64,000 nucleotides of DNA from Croceibacterium mercuriale (lineage in GTDB: Bacteria > Pseudomonadota > Alphaproteobacteria > Sphingomonadales > Sphingomonadaceae). The notes beneath the pieces were generated by a model, which searched no databases, was not told the origin of the DNA, and was given only the letters and a program-made list of their open reading frames with translations. Positions 33,456-43,437 of this stretch are shown in pieces (positions within the stretch are counted from its first letter, which is position 1; every line of letters begins with the position of its first letter). The stretch is from contig NZ_JTDN01000001.1 of assembly GCF_000802385.1 (NCBI RefSeq), forward strand, positions 1,743,501 through 1,807,500, given 5' to 3'. The translations under genes were made by a program, and so were the position numbers.

Positions 33456-34346
33456 CTACCCCGCCGACCAGCGTGCGAAGATTGCCGTCGGCAGCAGCCG
33501 CCCGCCCGCGCCATCCTCCCGCATGGCCAGGTCGCCATGTTCGATCGTGCCCGGCAGGTCGGCGAACAGCCCATGCAGCAATCCGCCCAGCGCCAGGCTG
33601 GACATGCGCACGGCATAGACCGTCAGGAACAGGAAGCGGCTGTCGCCATCCAGCAGCTGCCGGCAGGAGGCCAGCAGCGCGGGCAGGTGCTCCTCCAGCC
33701 GCCAGACCTCCCCATCGGGGCCGCGGCCGAACTTGGGCGGGTCCAGGATGATGCCGTCGTAACGCTTGCCCCGACGCACCTCGCGCGCGGCGAACTTGGC
33801 GGCATCGTCCACCAGCCAGCGGATCGGGCGCTCCTCCATGCCGGACAGGGTGGCATTGGCCCGCGCCTGCGCAACCGACTTCTTGCTCGCATCGACATGC
33901 GTCACCGGGCCATGCGCGGACAGCGACAGCGTGCCGACCCCGGTGTAGCCGAACAGGTTCAGCGTTTCCGCCGGCTGCGCCATGTCGTCCAGCTGCGTGC
34001 CCATCCAGTCCCACACCGGGGCCATGTCGGGGAAGAAGGCCAGGTGGCGGAAGGGGGTGCATTGCGCGGTGAAGCGCACATCGCCACGCGCCAGCGGCCA
34101 GCCATCGGCCGGCAGCGCGCGATCGAACAGCCAGCGACCGCCGCCATCCTCGTCAGATCCGGGAATGAATTCGCCATCGGCCTGCCAGTCGGCCAGCCGC
34201 GGCGGCCACAGCGCCTGCCCTTCCGGGCGAATCAGGCGATGCGGGCCATAGCGTTCCAGCTTGCGCCCATCCCCGCTGTCGATCAGCGCGTAATCGTCCC
34301 AGCCGGTGCCCGCCAGCACCAGCGGCTGTTCAGCCAATCGTGCCAT
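33456..34346 (-). CDS. Class I SAM-dependent methyltransferase (RlmI/COG1092-like)
   Basis: A 296-residue methyltransferase. The SAM-binding loop is LNLFGYTGVGTLSLSAHG, with VDASKKSVAQARAN (acidic ribose-binding loop) and the catalytic LDPPKFGRGPDGEVW (DPPK). This DPPxF type is found in COG1092 enzymes that methylate cytosines in 23S rRNA. The N-terminal ~100 residues replace the usual PUA domain, so the target is uncertain. The start overlaps the thrC stop by one base, suggesting co-translation with thrC. Confidence 0.85.
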   Translation of the reverse strand: MARLAEQPLVLAGTGWDDYALIDSGDGRKLERYGPHRLIRPEGQALWPPRLADWQADGEFIPGSDEDGGGRWLFDRALPADGWPLARGDVRFTAQCTPFRHLAFFPDMAPVWDWMGTQLDDMAQPAETLNLFGYTGVGTLSLSAHGPVTHVDASKKSVAQARANATLSGMEERPIRWLVDDAAKFAAREVRRGKRYDGIILDPPKFGRGPDGEVWRLEEHLPALLASCRQLLDGDSRFLFLTVYAVRMSSLALGGLLHGLFADLPGTIEHGDLAMREDGAGGRLLPTAIFARWSAG

Positions 34347-35746
34347 CAGCCATGCGGGCGCGCATGGCGCAGCACATATCCGGTCACCGCCTCGTACGTG
34401 CCGGGCAGTTCGGTATAGCGTTCCTCCCGCTGGAACAGGTCGCCCAGGCGGGTCGGCAGGCTGGGGCGCTGGCCGGTGGCGCGTTCGACCGCGTCGCGGA
34501 ACTTGGCCGGGTGCGCGGTCGCCAGCGTCACCACCGGCACATGCGCCGGCAGGGCCGAGGCGAGCGCCGCATGCAGGCCGATCGCGGTGTGCGGGTCGAT
34601 CAGCTCGTCACAGCGATCCTTGGCCCAGGCCATCGCCTGCGCCATCTCGATCTCGTCCGCCCGGCAGCTGGCAAAGCCCCGCGCAGCGCCGGCGATCTGC
34701 GCTTCGGTCAGGCGCATGGCGCCGCTGTGTTCGAAGCTGCGCATCTGTTCGGCCAGCAGGGTGCCGTCGCGCCCACCGCAATCGAACAGCAGGCGTTCGA
34801 AATTGCTCGACACCTGGATGTCCATGCTGGGCGCCGCGGTGGCGGTGACCAGGCCGGCCGAGTAGTCACCGGCGGAAAACGCGCGGTGCAGGATGTCGTT
34901 CACATTGGTGGCGACGATCAGCCGGGCGATGGGCAGGCCCATCCGTTCCGCCACATGGCCCGCGAACACGTCGCCGAAATTGCCGGTCGGCACGCTGAAG
35001 GCGACCTCCCGCTCGGGCGCCCCCAGCTGCAGCGCGGCATAGAAATAATACACCACCTGCGCCATCAGCCGGGCCCAGTTGATCGAGTTCACCGCACCCA
35101 GCCGCAATGGGCCGTTGATCTGGCGATCGCCGAACATGCGCTTCACCATGGCCTGCGCATCGTCGAAGCTGCCGTCGATGGCGATGTTGTGCACGTTGGG
35201 CGCCAGCACGGTGGTCATCTGCCGGCGCTGCACGTCACTGACGCGGCCATGCGGGTGGAGCATGAAGATCTCCACATTGTCGCGCCCGGCCACAGCATCG
35301 ATCGCAGCCGAACCGGTGTCGCCGCTGGTGGCGCCGACGATGGTCAGCCGCCCCTCATGCCGCTGCAGGAACTCCTCGAACAGGCGGCCCAGCAATTGCA
35401 GCGCCACGTCCTTGAACGCCAGCGTCGGGCCGTGGAACAGCTCCAGCAGCCAGTGCTGCTCGTCCAGCTGCACCAGCGGGGTCACCGCCTTGTGCCCGAA
35501 GCGGCCATAGGCGCGGGTGGCAATGTCGCGCAGCTTGTCTTCGGTCAGGCTGTCGCCGACGAAGGGCAGCATCACCCGCACCGCCAGCTCCGCATAGGGC
35601 AGGCCGCGCATGGCGCCGATCTGCTCCGGCGTGAAGCGCGGCCATTCACGCGGCAGGTACAGCCCGCCATCGGCAGCCAGGCCGGTCAGCGTCACCTGTT
35701 CGAAGTCGAGCGCGGGCGCGGTGCCGCGAGTGGAGATGTAGTCCAT
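34346..35746 (-). CDS. thrC: Threonine synthase
   Basis: A 466-residue PLP enzyme converting O-phosphohomoserine to threonine. It starts MDYISTRGTAPALDFEQV and carries the ThrC PLP-Lys motif HGPTLAFKDVALQLLG, the phosphate-binding region GATSGDTGSAAIDA, and NFGDVFAG. Length matches the long (E. coli-like) class. It sits directly behind surf1 (13 bases) at the end of the oxidase cluster and overlaps the next methyltransferase gene by one base. Confidence 0.94.
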   Translation of the reverse strand: MDYISTRGTAPALDFEQVTLTGLAADGGLYLPREWPRFTPEQIGAMRGLPYAELAVRVMLPFVGDSLTEDKLRDIATRAYGRFGHKAVTPLVQLDEQHWLLELFHGPTLAFKDVALQLLGRLFEEFLQRHEGRLTIVGATSGDTGSAAIDAVAGRDNVEIFMLHPHGRVSDVQRRQMTTVLAPNVHNIAIDGSFDDAQAMVKRMFGDRQINGPLRLGAVNSINWARLMAQVVYYFYAALQLGAPEREVAFSVPTGNFGDVFAGHVAERMGLPIARLIVATNVNDILHRAFSAGDYSAGLVTATAAPSMDIQVSSNFERLLFDCGGRDGTLLAEQMRSFEHSGAMRLTEAQIAGAARGFASCRADEIEMAQAMAWAKDRCDELIDPHTAIGLHAALASALPAHVPVVTLATAHPAKFRDAVERATGQRPSLPTRLGDLFQREERYTELPGTYEAVTGYVLRHARPHG

Positions 35747-35759
35747 CGTGCCAGCGCGC

Positions 35760-36374
35760 CTAGCGGCCGGTAGCGGACGAGGCAAGGTCCACGGGATCGG
35801 CCCGGCGGCGCAATGCCATTGCGTAAATGACGAGCGCGGTGATCGCAAAGAAGAACCATTGCCCGGCATAGGACAGGTGATTGTTCGGCAGCGTCTTGGG
35901 ATCGGGGCGGACGAGCGCCTCCAGCCCGGCCTGCGGCGGATCAGCCACCAGCCGCACGTCTTCACCCGCAGGCGCGACCACACCCGTCACTCTGCCGCCG
36001 CTCCATACGGGGGGCGCAGGTGCGGCGGACCAGCCGAGCGCCACCTCCGCCTCGCCACCTTCCGCCAGCCGGCAGCGGGCGACATGCGCCCAACCCGACT
36101 GACCACGGACGGAACGGCCGGCGGTCTCCCGCATGGCGAGCACCTGGAGGCAGGTCAGGCTGCTGGGGCGATACAGCGCCGCCTCTCGGGCGGACGCGGT
36201 GCCGGGCCAGGCGACCGGCGGCAGGTTCTGCGCATCGGCGTAGCGGGCGATCATGTCGCCCTTCCACTCCGAACGCCGCAGCTGCCACACGCCCAGCGCC
36301 AGCATCAGGGCGACCGCCGTCAGCACCAGCACCGTGGGCAGCAGCGGCACCCGCCGCTGCGGGGCCGACGTCAT
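35760..36374 (-). CDS. SURF1-family cytochrome oxidase assembly protein
   Basis: A 204-residue inner-membrane protein with N- and C-terminal spans (VPLLPTVLVLTAVALMLALG and WFFFAITALVIYAMAL), the SURF1 start GVWQLRRSEWK and the C-terminal PNNHLSYAGQWF. SURF1 helps insert heme a into subunit I of cytochrome c oxidase. It overlaps the ctaE stop by one base and is followed by thrC. Confidence 0.9.
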   Translation of the reverse strand: MTSAPQRRVPLLPTVLVLTAVALMLALGVWQLRRSEWKGDMIARYADAQNLPPVAWPGTASAREAALYRPSSLTCLQVLAMRETAGRSVRGQSGWAHVARCRLAEGGEAEVALGWSAAPAPPVWSGGRVTGVVAPAGEDVRLVADPPQAGLEALVRPDPKTLPNNHLSYAGQWFFFAITALVIYAMALRRRADPVDLASSATGR

Positions 36375-37195
36375 CAGTGGTATTCGGCGCCCCAGCCGCC
36401 CCAGACATATACGGTGATGAACAGGAACAGCCACACCACGTCCACGAAGTGCCAGTACCAGGCGGCCGCCTCGAACCCGAAATGCTGGCGCGGGGTGAAG
36501 TGCCCGGCATAGACCCGGCGCAGGCAGACGGCGAGGAAGATGGTGCCCACCAGCACGTGGAAGCCGTGGAAGCCGGTCGCCATGAAGAAGGCGCTGGAAT
36601 AGGTGTTGCCGCCGAACGCGAACGGAGCGTGAGCATATTCGTAGAACTGTACGAAGCTGAACACGACACCCAGGATGATCGTCAGCCACAGGCCGGTCTT
36701 CAGCCCTTCACGATCGCCATGGATCAGCGAATGGTGCGCCCAGGTGACCGTGGTGCCCGAACACAGCAGGATCAGCGTGTTGAGCAGCGGCAGAGCGAAG
36801 GGGTCCATCACTGCCTCGATCCCGGCAGGGGGCCAGATGCCCCCGACCACTTCGGTCAGCTCCGACGGGAACAGCGCGAAATCGAACCAGGCCCAGAACC
36901 AGCCGGCGAAGAACATCACTTCGGACGCGATGAAGGTGATCATCCCGTACCGCAGGTGCAGCTGCACCACCGGCGTATGATCGCCCGCCTGCGCTTCACC
37001 CACGATGGAACTGAACCAGAAGAAGAACGCCGCGATCAGCCCGGCAATGCCCAGCCCCAGCACCACGCCCGCGGCGGGCAGGTCGTGCATGAACAGCACC
37101 ATGCCGCTGGTGAAGGTCAGCGCCGACGCCGACATGACCAGCGGCCAGACCGACGGCGGCAGGATGTGATATTCGTGGTTCTTTGCGCCAGCCAT
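36374..37195 (-). CDS. ctaE: Cytochrome c oxidase subunit III
   Basis: A 273-residue membrane protein with seven hydrophobic spans. It begins MAGAKNHEYHILPPSVWPL, the usual aa3-type subunit III start, and includes VMFFAGWFWAWFD, HHSLIHGDREG, the conserved FYEYAHAPFAFGGNTYSSAFFMATGFHG and the end WYWHFVDVVWLFLFITVYVWGG. It supports the proton path and stability of the oxidase. It follows ctaG by about 70 bases and overlaps surf1. Confidence 0.95.
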   Translation of the reverse strand: MAGAKNHEYHILPPSVWPLVMSASALTFTSGMVLFMHDLPAAGVVLGLGIAGLIAAFFFWFSSIVGEAQAGDHTPVVQLHLRYGMITFIASEVMFFAGWFWAWFDFALFPSELTEVVGGIWPPAGIEAVMDPFALPLLNTLILLCSGTTVTWAHHSLIHGDREGLKTGLWLTIILGVVFSFVQFYEYAHAPFAFGGNTYSSAFFMATGFHGFHVLVGTIFLAVCLRRVYAGHFTPRQHFGFEAAAWYWHFVDVVWLFLFITVYVWGGWGAEYH

Positions 37196-37264
37196 GCCCT
37201 GATCCCGTGACTTCGATGTTCTTGCAGTATGTCTAATCCGCCGCTGCGGCGCGGTCCAGTGCCG

Positions 37265-37825
37265 CTATTCCTTGCGGTGAAAAGTGTAGCTCAGCGTGAT
37301 CTGCTCCACATCCTTCATGTTCGGGTCGTCCGCCGCGGCCGGGTCGACGAAGAACAGCACCGGCATGGCGACGCTCTCCCCCGGCTGCAGCACCTGTTCC
37401 GTGAAGCAGAAACACTGGATCTTGTTGAAATGAACGCCCGCCTGCGCCGGTTCCACGTTGAAGGTGGCCGTGCCGGTGATCGGCTCGTCGGTATCGTTGC
37501 GCGCGTCGAAGATCACCATGTCGCGTTCGCCGATGGTGATGCGGTCGGTTGTCTGCCGTGGCGCGAAATGCCAGCCCATGCCGCGCGCCGTGTTGGCATC
37601 GAACCGGATGGAGAATTGCCGCCCGCCCCCACTCGCGGCGAACTGCGCGGCAAGGTCGGCATCGGCCAGGCTGGCCCGCTGCGTGGTGCCGCCGAAGCCG
37701 GTCGCCTCGCAGAACAGGCGGTACAGCGGCACGGAGGCGAAGCCCAGGCCCAGCATGGCCAGCGCTGCCAGCAGGGCCAGCAGACCGGTGCGCAGGTTGC
37801 GCTGCTGCAGCGGGACGCTGGCCAT
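37265..37825 (-). CDS. ctaG: Cytochrome c oxidase copper-insertion protein CtaG (Cox11)
   Basis: A 186-residue Cox11-type protein with one N-terminal span (LRTGLLALLAALAMLGLGF) and the copper-binding CFCF motif in FNKIQCFCFTEQVLQPGES. It delivers copper to the CuB site of subunit I. It overlaps the stop of the small coxF gene by one base and is followed by ctaE. Confidence 0.94.
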   Translation of the reverse strand: MASVPLQQRNLRTGLLALLAALAMLGLGFASVPLYRLFCEATGFGGTTQRASLADADLAAQFAASGGGRQFSIRFDANTARGMGWHFAPRQTTDRITIGERDMVIFDARNDTDEPITGTATFNVEPAQAGVHFNKIQCFCFTEQVLQPGESVAMPVLFFVDPAAADDPNMKDVEQITLSYTFHRKE

Positions 37826-37953
37826 CAGGCGCCGAACTTCACGAAGGTGATGGCGTAGAACAGCACCACCAGAAACAGCAGGAACAGCCCCAGCGCGCGG
37901 TTGCGGTTGCGGCGGGTGCGGCGGATCGCCTCATCCTGTTCGCGCAGATTCAT
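37825..37953 (-). CDS. CoxF-like small oxidase-cluster protein
   Basis: A 42-residue protein: a charged head ([19 protein letters not shown]) and one membrane span ([20 protein letters not shown]) ending FGA. It lies exactly where alphaproteobacterial cta clusters have the small coxF gene between ctaB and ctaG, and its helix matches that family. It overlaps ctaB by 4 bases (ATGA) and ctaG by 1 base, so it is certainly translated in the unit. Its role is probably in oxidase assembly (inference). Confidence 0.82.
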   Translation of the reverse strand: MNLREQDEAIRRTRRNRNRALGLFLLFLVVLFYAITFVKFGA

Positions 37954-38879
37954 GCCAGCACCATCCGATCGACCACCAGTGCGCCGAACAGCGCGAACAG
38001 ATACAATACCGAGTAACCGAACAGCCGCTTCTCCGGCCGCATCGGATCCCCGTCCCCGCTGCGGCGGAACGCCACCGGCAGCGCCAGGACCACGAACAGC
38101 GCCGACAGCGCAAGTGCCGCCAGCCCGTAGATCGCGCCGGTGCCGCCGATCGCCCACGGCGCCAGGGTCACGGGCAGCAGCACCAGCGAATAGAGCAGGA
38201 TCTGCCGCCGCGTCGCCGCCTGCCCGGCCACGACCGGCAGCATGGGGATGCCGGCATTTGCGTAATCGGTGCGCACGAACAGCGCCAGCGCCCAGAAATG
38301 CGGCGGCGTCCACAGGAAGATGATGGCGAACAGCAGCACCGGCATGGCCGTGACTTCACCGGTGACCGCGATCCAGCCGATCAGCGGGGGAAAGGCGCCG
38401 GCGCCGCCGCCGATGACGATGTTCTGCGGCGTGCGGGGCTTCAGCCAGATGGTGTAGACCACCGCATAATAGACGATGGAGATCGCCAGCACGACGGCCG
38501 CCAGCCAGTGGATCGCCAGGCCCATGATGCCGACGGAGGCGCAGGACAGCGCAATGCCGAAATCGCGGGCATCGGTCCGCGCCATGCGGCCGGTGGGCAG
38601 CGGGCGCCTGGCCGTGCGCTTCATCAGCGCATCGATGTCCGCCTCCCACCACTGGTTCAGCGCCGCGGCGCCGCCAGCGCCCAGCGCGATGCACAGGATC
38701 GCGGTGAAGCCGAGCACGGGATTGATGTGGCCGGGCGCTGCCAGCAGGCCGCACAGGCCGGTGAATACCACCAGGCTCATCACCCGCGGCTTGGTCAGCG
38801 CCAGGAAGTCGCGCCAGTCGGCAGGCAGCTGGATCGCCGGTGCAGGGGGTGGCGCGGGGGACGCCGGGTTCAGGGACAT
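37950..38879 (-). CDS. ctaB: Protoheme IX farnesyltransferase (heme O synthase)
   Basis: A 309-residue UbiA-type prenyltransferase with about nine membrane spans. It makes heme O for oxidase heme a. The two Asp-rich sites are visible: [23 protein letters not shown] and, later, [19 protein letters not shown]. Start [12 protein letters not shown] was chosen over an upstream Met because it lies closer to the family length; a Pro-rich N-terminus precedes the first span. It is followed by coxF. Confidence 0.93.
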   Translation of the reverse strand: MSLNPASPAPPPAPAIQLPADWRDFLALTKPRVMSLVVFTGLCGLLAAPGHINPVLGFTAILCIALGAGGAAALNQWWEADIDALMKRTARRPLPTGRMARTDARDFGIALSCASVGIMGLAIHWLAAVVLAISIVYYAVVYTIWLKPRTPQNIVIGGGAGAFPPLIGWIAVTGEVTAMPVLLFAIIFLWTPPHFWALALFVRTDYANAGIPMLPVVAGQAATRRQILLYSLVLLPVTLAPWAIGGTGAIYGLAALALSALFVVLALPVAFRRSGDGDPMRPEKRLFGYSVLYLFALFGALVVDRMVLA

Positions 38880-38967
38880 GCCCTGCCCTATAGCGGGCCT
38901 GCGCGTCCCGGCCAACCGTCAGGCGTCTGCGTTGTGCGTGGCAGGCGAAGCTGCTTTAGGGGTACCC

Positions 38968-39654
38968 ATGCGTCATACCCCTGCCCTCGTCGTCGCCGCA
39001 CTGATCGCGGCCGTCAATCCTGCCGCCCCGTCCGTTCACGCGCAGACCGAACACGATCTGCAGGCGTGGGGCAACCTGACCCTGACGGGCTCCCTCGCCG
39101 ACGGCATCGTCTACTTCGCGGAGGTGCAGCCACGGGTGTCGGACGACCTGTCGCGCGTGTCGCAGACGCTGCTGCGCCCGGCGATCGGAGTGGCGGTGAC
39201 GCCGGATCTCACGCTCTTCCAAGGGTATGCCAAGGTGCTGCAGCCGGTGGCCGGCGGCGGATCGCGGGACGAGGACCGGTCGTTCCAGCAGGCGACGTGG
39301 ATGGTGCAACGTGGCCGGCGCGAGATCCAGTCCCGCACCCGATTCGAACAGCGCTGGAACGAGGCGGGTGACGATACCGGTTTCCGCCTGCGGCAGATGA
39401 TCCGCTACGAGCACGCGCTCAAGGAGGCGGGCGGTCCTGCGCTGCTCGGGTCGGTGGAAGGGTTCGTCGCACTCAACGACACGGACTGGGGCGCGCGCGG
39501 CGGGTTCGACCAACTGCGCACCTTTGTGGGCGCCGAACTGCCGTTGCCGGGCGCGTCCACAATCGAGGCCGGCTACCTGAACCAGCTGGTCGACGGCGCA
39601 GGCACCACGCGCATGGGCCATGTGCTGTCAGTGGCGCTGTTCATCCGCCACTAG
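38968..39654 (+). CDS. DUF2490 outer-membrane-type protein
   Basis: A 228-residue exported protein of family DUF2490: signal peptide (LVVAALIAAVNPAAPSVHA), then antiparallel strands with the family patterns WGNLTLTGSLADGIVYFAEVQPR, RFEQRWNEAGDDTGFRLRQMIRYE and the C-terminal strand ending HVLSVALFIRH, as expected for a small beta-barrel. Function is unknown. It lies on the plus strand between ctaD and ctaB, splitting an otherwise continuous oxidase cluster. Confidence 0.82.
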   Translation: MRHTPALVVAALIAAVNPAAPSVHAQTEHDLQAWGNLTLTGSLADGIVYFAEVQPRVSDDLSRVSQTLLRPAIGVAVTPDLTLFQGYAKVLQPVAGGGSRDEDRSFQQATWMVQRGRREIQSRTRFEQRWNEAGDDTGFRLRQMIRYEHALKEAGGPALLGSVEGFVALNDTDWGARGGFDQLRTFVGAELPLPGASTIEAGYLNQLVDGAGTTRMGHVLSVALFIRH

Positions 39655-39706
39655 GCACCGCCGCCCGCGGATGCGGGCCGGCGATGACCGGCGGCCCGGC
39701 ACTGTC

Positions 39707-41434
39707 TCAGTGCGCGGGCCTGCCACCGGCGGGGCCGATGTGGTCGTGATAGTCGTGATGCTCCTCGATCACCGGCAGCGTCTCGTACTGGTGGAAGGGC
39801 GGCGGGCTGGACAGGGTCCACTCCAGCGTGGTGGCGCCCTCGCCCCAGTAATTGCCCTCCGCCTTGCGGCCCGCGACCAGTGCCCAGGCAATGTTCACGA
39901 AGAACACCAGCATGGACGCCGCCATGATGTGATAGCCGGTCGAGGCGATCTCGTTCCAGTAGGTGAAGGCCGGCGTGTAGTCCGGATAGCGGCGCGGCAT
40001 TCCGTTCATGCCCAGGAAGTGCATGGGGAAGAAAATCACGTTCACGCCGATGAAGAAGCCCCAGAAGTGGATGTGCGCCAGCAGCTCAGAATGCCACCGC
40101 CCGCTCATCTTCGGGAACCAGTAGTAGAATGCCGCGAACAGGCTGAACACCGCGCCCATCGACAGCACGTAGTGGAAGTGCGCCACGACGTAGTAGGTGT
40201 CGTGCAAATTGTCGTCCACGCCGCCATTGGCCAGCACCACGCCGGTCACGCCGCCGACGGTGAACAGGAAGATGAAGCCCAATGCCCAGACCATGGGCGA
40301 CTTGAACTCCAGGCTGCCGCCCCACATCGTGGCGACCCAGCTGAAGATCTTCACGCCGGTCGGTACCGCGATCAGCATGGTCGCGGCCGTGAAATACATC
40401 TTCACGTTCACGTCCAGACCGGTCGTGTACATGTGGTGCGCCCACACGACGAAGCCGATCACGCCGATCGCCACCATGGCGTAGGCCATGCCGAGATAGC
40501 CGAACACCGGCTTGCGGCTGAACGTCGCCACGATCTGGCTGATCATGCCGAAGCCCGGCAGGATCATGATGTACACCTCCGGGTGGCCGAAGAACCAGAA
40601 CAGATGCTGGTACAGCACCGGATCGCCGCCGCCGGCCTGGTCGAAGAAGGTCGTGCCGAAATTGCGGTCGGTGATCAGCATGGTGATCGCCGCGGCCAGC
40701 ACCGGCAGCGCCAGCAGCAGCAGGAAGGCGGTGACCAGCACCGACCACACGAACAGCGGCATCTTGTGCAGCGTCATGCCGGGGGCGCGCATGTTGAAGA
40801 TGGTGGTGATGAAGTTGATCGCGCCCATGATCGACCCGGCGCCTGCCAGATGGAGCGAGAAGATCGCGAAATCGACCGCCGGCCCGACGCTGCCGCTCGT
40901 AGACAGCGGAGCATACACCGTCCAGCCGGTGCCCGCGCCCAGCCCCGTGCCGCCGGGCACGAAGGCGCTGAACATCAGCGAGCAGAAGCCCGCGACCGTC
41001 AGCCAGAAGCTGATATTGTTCATCCGCGGGAAGGCCATGTCCGGCGCGCCGATCATCAGCGGCACGAACCAGTTGCCGAACCCACCGATCATTGCCGGCA
41101 TGACCATGAAGAACACCATGATCAGGCCATGGGCGCTGATCAGCACGTTCCACATATGGCCGTTCTTGTCGAAATCGGCCGGGCCGCCGCCCAGGAACTC
41201 GACCCACCAGCCCAGATACTGGATGCCCGGCTCCGCCAGCTCGGCACGCATGATGCCCGACACCGCGCCGCCGATGATGCCCGCGCAGATCGCGAAGATC
41301 AGGTACAGCGTACCGATGTCCTTGTGGTTCGTGGACATGAACCAGCGCTGGAAGAAGGGCGGCTTGTGATCGGCATCGTGGTGATGCGCGTGATCGTCGT
41401 GGTGCGCCTGGAAGGCGTCGGCGGTGGTGGCCAT
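39707..41434 (-). CDS. ctaD: Cytochrome c oxidase subunit I (aa3 type)
   Basis: A 575-residue heme-copper oxidase catalytic subunit with twelve spans. The His-rich head ([14 protein letters not shown]) is followed by [14 protein letters not shown]. The binuclear-site motif [13 protein letters not shown] supplies the Tyr-His cross-link, and [12 protein letters not shown] follows. This is an A-type (mitochondria-like) oxidase. It lies 60 bases behind ctaC and ends 52 bases before the convergent DUF2490 gene. Confidence 0.97.
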   Translation of the reverse strand: MATTADAFQAHHDDHAHHHDADHKPPFFQRWFMSTNHKDIGTLYLIFAICAGIIGGAVSGIMRAELAEPGIQYLGWWVEFLGGGPADFDKNGHMWNVLISAHGLIMVFFMVMPAMIGGFGNWFVPLMIGAPDMAFPRMNNISFWLTVAGFCSLMFSAFVPGGTGLGAGTGWTVYAPLSTSGSVGPAVDFAIFSLHLAGAGSIMGAINFITTIFNMRAPGMTLHKMPLFVWSVLVTAFLLLLALPVLAAAITMLITDRNFGTTFFDQAGGGDPVLYQHLFWFFGHPEVYIMILPGFGMISQIVATFSRKPVFGYLGMAYAMVAIGVIGFVVWAHHMYTTGLDVNVKMYFTAATMLIAVPTGVKIFSWVATMWGGSLEFKSPMVWALGFIFLFTVGGVTGVVLANGGVDDNLHDTYYVVAHFHYVLSMGAVFSLFAAFYYWFPKMSGRWHSELLAHIHFWGFFIGVNVIFFPMHFLGMNGMPRRYPDYTPAFTYWNEIASTGYHIMAASMLVFFVNIAWALVAGRKAEGNYWGEGATTLEWTLSSPPPFHQYETLPVIEEHHDYHDHIGPAGGRPAH

Positions 41435-41494
41435 GGTCAGCGGATCCTGGCTGGATGTTCTGCGATAAGGAAGATGGTGGCGCGCGGCATCAGG

Positions 41495-42631
41495 TCAGGT
41501 CGCTTCCGGGACCGGAGTGCCGGGCGCGGTTTCCGCCGTGGGCGGCGCACCGGCGCCGGGTGCGCCCTCGACGCCGCTTTCGGGTTCCTGCGGCGGAGCC
41601 AGCGTCGGCGCCTGCGCGCCCTCGCTCTCCGGCCCGCCCAGCGTGCCGCCCTTGGACAGCAGCCATGCATCGAACTGCGCACGCGGCACGGCCTCGACCG
41701 CGATCGGCATGTAGGCGTGACGGGCACCGCACAGCTCGGAACACTGGCCGTAATAGATGCCGGGCTCCTCGATGAAGAGCACCCGTTCGTTGAGGCGCCC
41801 GGGCACCGCATCGATCTTGAACCACAGGCTGGGCACGGCGAAGGAGTGGATCACGTCCGCGCCGGTGGTCTGGATGCGGATCGGCTCGCCCACCGGCACG
41901 ACCATACGGTTGTCGACCGCCAGCTGCGGCGGCTCGCCACCGGCCAGCGCCTCGCCCTCGTCCTTCATGTTGGAGATCACCTCGAACCCGCCATTGTCCG
42001 GGTAGGTGTAGCCCCAGTACCACTGGTAGCCGGTGACCTTGACCGTCAGTGCGTCTTCCGGCGGGCTGCGATACTGTCGGGACAGCAGCGTAATGGACGG
42101 GACCGCAATCGCGACCAGGATCAGCACCGGCACCGCAGTCCAGATCACCTCGATCAGCGTGTTGTGGCTGGTGCGGCTGGGCGTCGCGTTGGCACGCCGG
42201 TTGTAACGGGCCACCACCCACAGCAGCAGGCCCAGCACCACCAGGCTGATCGCCACGATCAGCGGCAGCAGGATCGCATCATGCATCCACAGCGCATAAT
42301 GCCCGTCGGGGGTGTACTGGTTCTGGAAGGTCATGGCGCCGTCGCTCGGCTGTCCCTTGATCCATTCCGGGCCGAGCGGGGTGTAGCCGCCGGTTGCCGC
42401 CTGTTCGCCGACCACCGCATTGGTGGTGGACGGTTCCGCTGCGGCTGCCTGGGGCACGCTCTCGGCCGCCACGTTTGGCGACTGCGTGTCTTCCACATTG
42501 GTCACGGCAGCGCCGGGCTCGGTCGCGGGTACCGCGGCCACGGCCGATACGGCTCCGCCGCCCAGCGCAAGCGCCGCAAGCAGCGGCAACAGGCGGCGTG
42601 CTGGCCGCGATGCAAGAATGCCCAGGTTCAT
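41495..42631 (-). CDS. ctaC: Cytochrome c oxidase subunit II with extended tails
   Basis: A 378-residue CuA-bearing subunit. It has an N-terminal signal region, a long Ala/Thr-rich periplasmic insert before the first membrane span (about residues 30-100), two spans, and the CuA site GQCSELCGARHAYMPI plus HSFAVPS. The C-terminal ~55 residues are Pro/Ala/Glu/Thr-rich low-complexity sequence after the CuA domain, longer than typical. GGGGA precedes the ATG. It starts the oxidase cluster and is divergent from pyrE across a 227-base gap. Confidence 0.95.
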   Translation of the reverse strand: MNLGILASRPARRLLPLLAALALGGGAVSAVAAVPATEPGAAVTNVEDTQSPNVAAESVPQAAAAEPSTTNAVVGEQAATGGYTPLGPEWIKGQPSDGAMTFQNQYTPDGHYALWMHDAILLPLIVAISLVVLGLLLWVVARYNRRANATPSRTSHNTLIEVIWTAVPVLILVAIAVPSITLLSRQYRSPPEDALTVKVTGYQWYWGYTYPDNGGFEVISNMKDEGEALAGGEPPQLAVDNRMVVPVGEPIRIQTTGADVIHSFAVPSLWFKIDAVPGRLNERVLFIEEPGIYYGQCSELCGARHAYMPIAVEAVPRAQFDAWLLSKGGTLGGPESEGAQAPTLAPPQEPESGVEGAPGAGAPPTAETAPGTPVPEAT

Positions 42632-42858
42632 TTCCCCGCCGGTCTGTAATATTGCCAACTAATCGTTGCAAAGTGGCAGCAATCGGCAGGGAAGGCAACC
42701 GGCGCGTGCAGCGCTGTCACCGGCGCAGCCTGCCGGCCCGGGTGGCTGCCGAAGCATCGGCCACGCGCCCGCTTGCCCCGTGCATCAAGCGCTTCTACGG
42801 GTGGACGCCGGATCCGCGCCGCCGTGCACGGGCCGCAACGGGGATATCGACGCCGACC

Positions 42859-43437
42859 ATGACCGATGACGAGGTGCTTGCCGAATTTCGCGCCAGCCAT
42901 GCTTTGCTGGAAGGACATTTCCGTCTGTCGAGCGGACGGCACAGCGCCTATTATCTGCAATGCGCCCGCGTGCTGATGAATGGCGAGCGGGCCGGGCGAC
43001 TGGCCCGGGCGCTGGTCCAGAAGATGCCGCGCGAGCTGCGCCACCATGTCGATGTGGTCGTCTCCCCCGCGATGGGCGGCCTGATCATCGGGCACGAGGT
43101 CGGCCGCGCGCTGGAGCGTGACGCCATCTTCCTGGAGCGGCCCGAAGGCACGTTCGAACTGCGCCGCGGCTTTTCCATCAAGCCGGGCGACCGGGTGCTG
43201 ATGGTGGAAGACGTCGTCACCACCGGCCTGTCCAGCCGGGAGGCGATCAAGGCGGTCGCCGCTGCCGGGGGCGAGGTCCTGGCCGAGGTCGCGCTGGTGG
43301 ACCGCTCCGCCGGGGCTGTCGAGCTGGGCGTGCCGTTCTACCCGCTGGTGGAGATCAACTTCCCCACCTACGCGCCCGAGGAACTACCGCCCGAGCTGGC
43401 CGCGCGCCCGGTCACCAAGCCGGGCAGCCGCGCCTGA
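42859..43437 (+). CDS. pyrE: Orotate phosphoribosyltransferase
   Basis: A 192-residue enzyme that attaches orotate to phosphoribosyl pyrophosphate. The PRPP loop is [19 protein letters not shown], and the flexible Gly/basic start region [16 protein letters not shown] is typical. It is the first gene of a seven-gene, mostly overlapping operon and shares one base with pdxJ (TGATG). In the 227-base upstream gap I see no confident promoter motif for either direction. Confidence 0.94.
   Translation: MTDDEVLAEFRASHALLEGHFRLSSGRHSAYYLQCARVLMNGERAGRLARALVQKMPRELRHHVDVVVSPAMGGLIIGHEVGRALERDAIFLERPEGTFELRRGFSIKPGDRVLMVEDVVTTGLSSREAIKAVAAAGGEVLAEVALVDRSAGAVELGVPFYPLVEINFPTYAPEELPPELAARPVTKPGSRA

Noticed and set aside
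39664-39700. GC-rich stems between ctaD and the DUF2490 gene as a terminator
   Set aside because: Stems are short (5 bp perfect) with no T-run, and similar pairings are expected by chance at this GC content.
39620-42649. A plus-strand open frame of about 1000 codons antisense to ctaD and ctaC
   Set aside because: It is His/Arg/Gln-rich with no recognisable domain, lies exactly opposite two certain oxidase genes and is explained by high GC at third codon positions.
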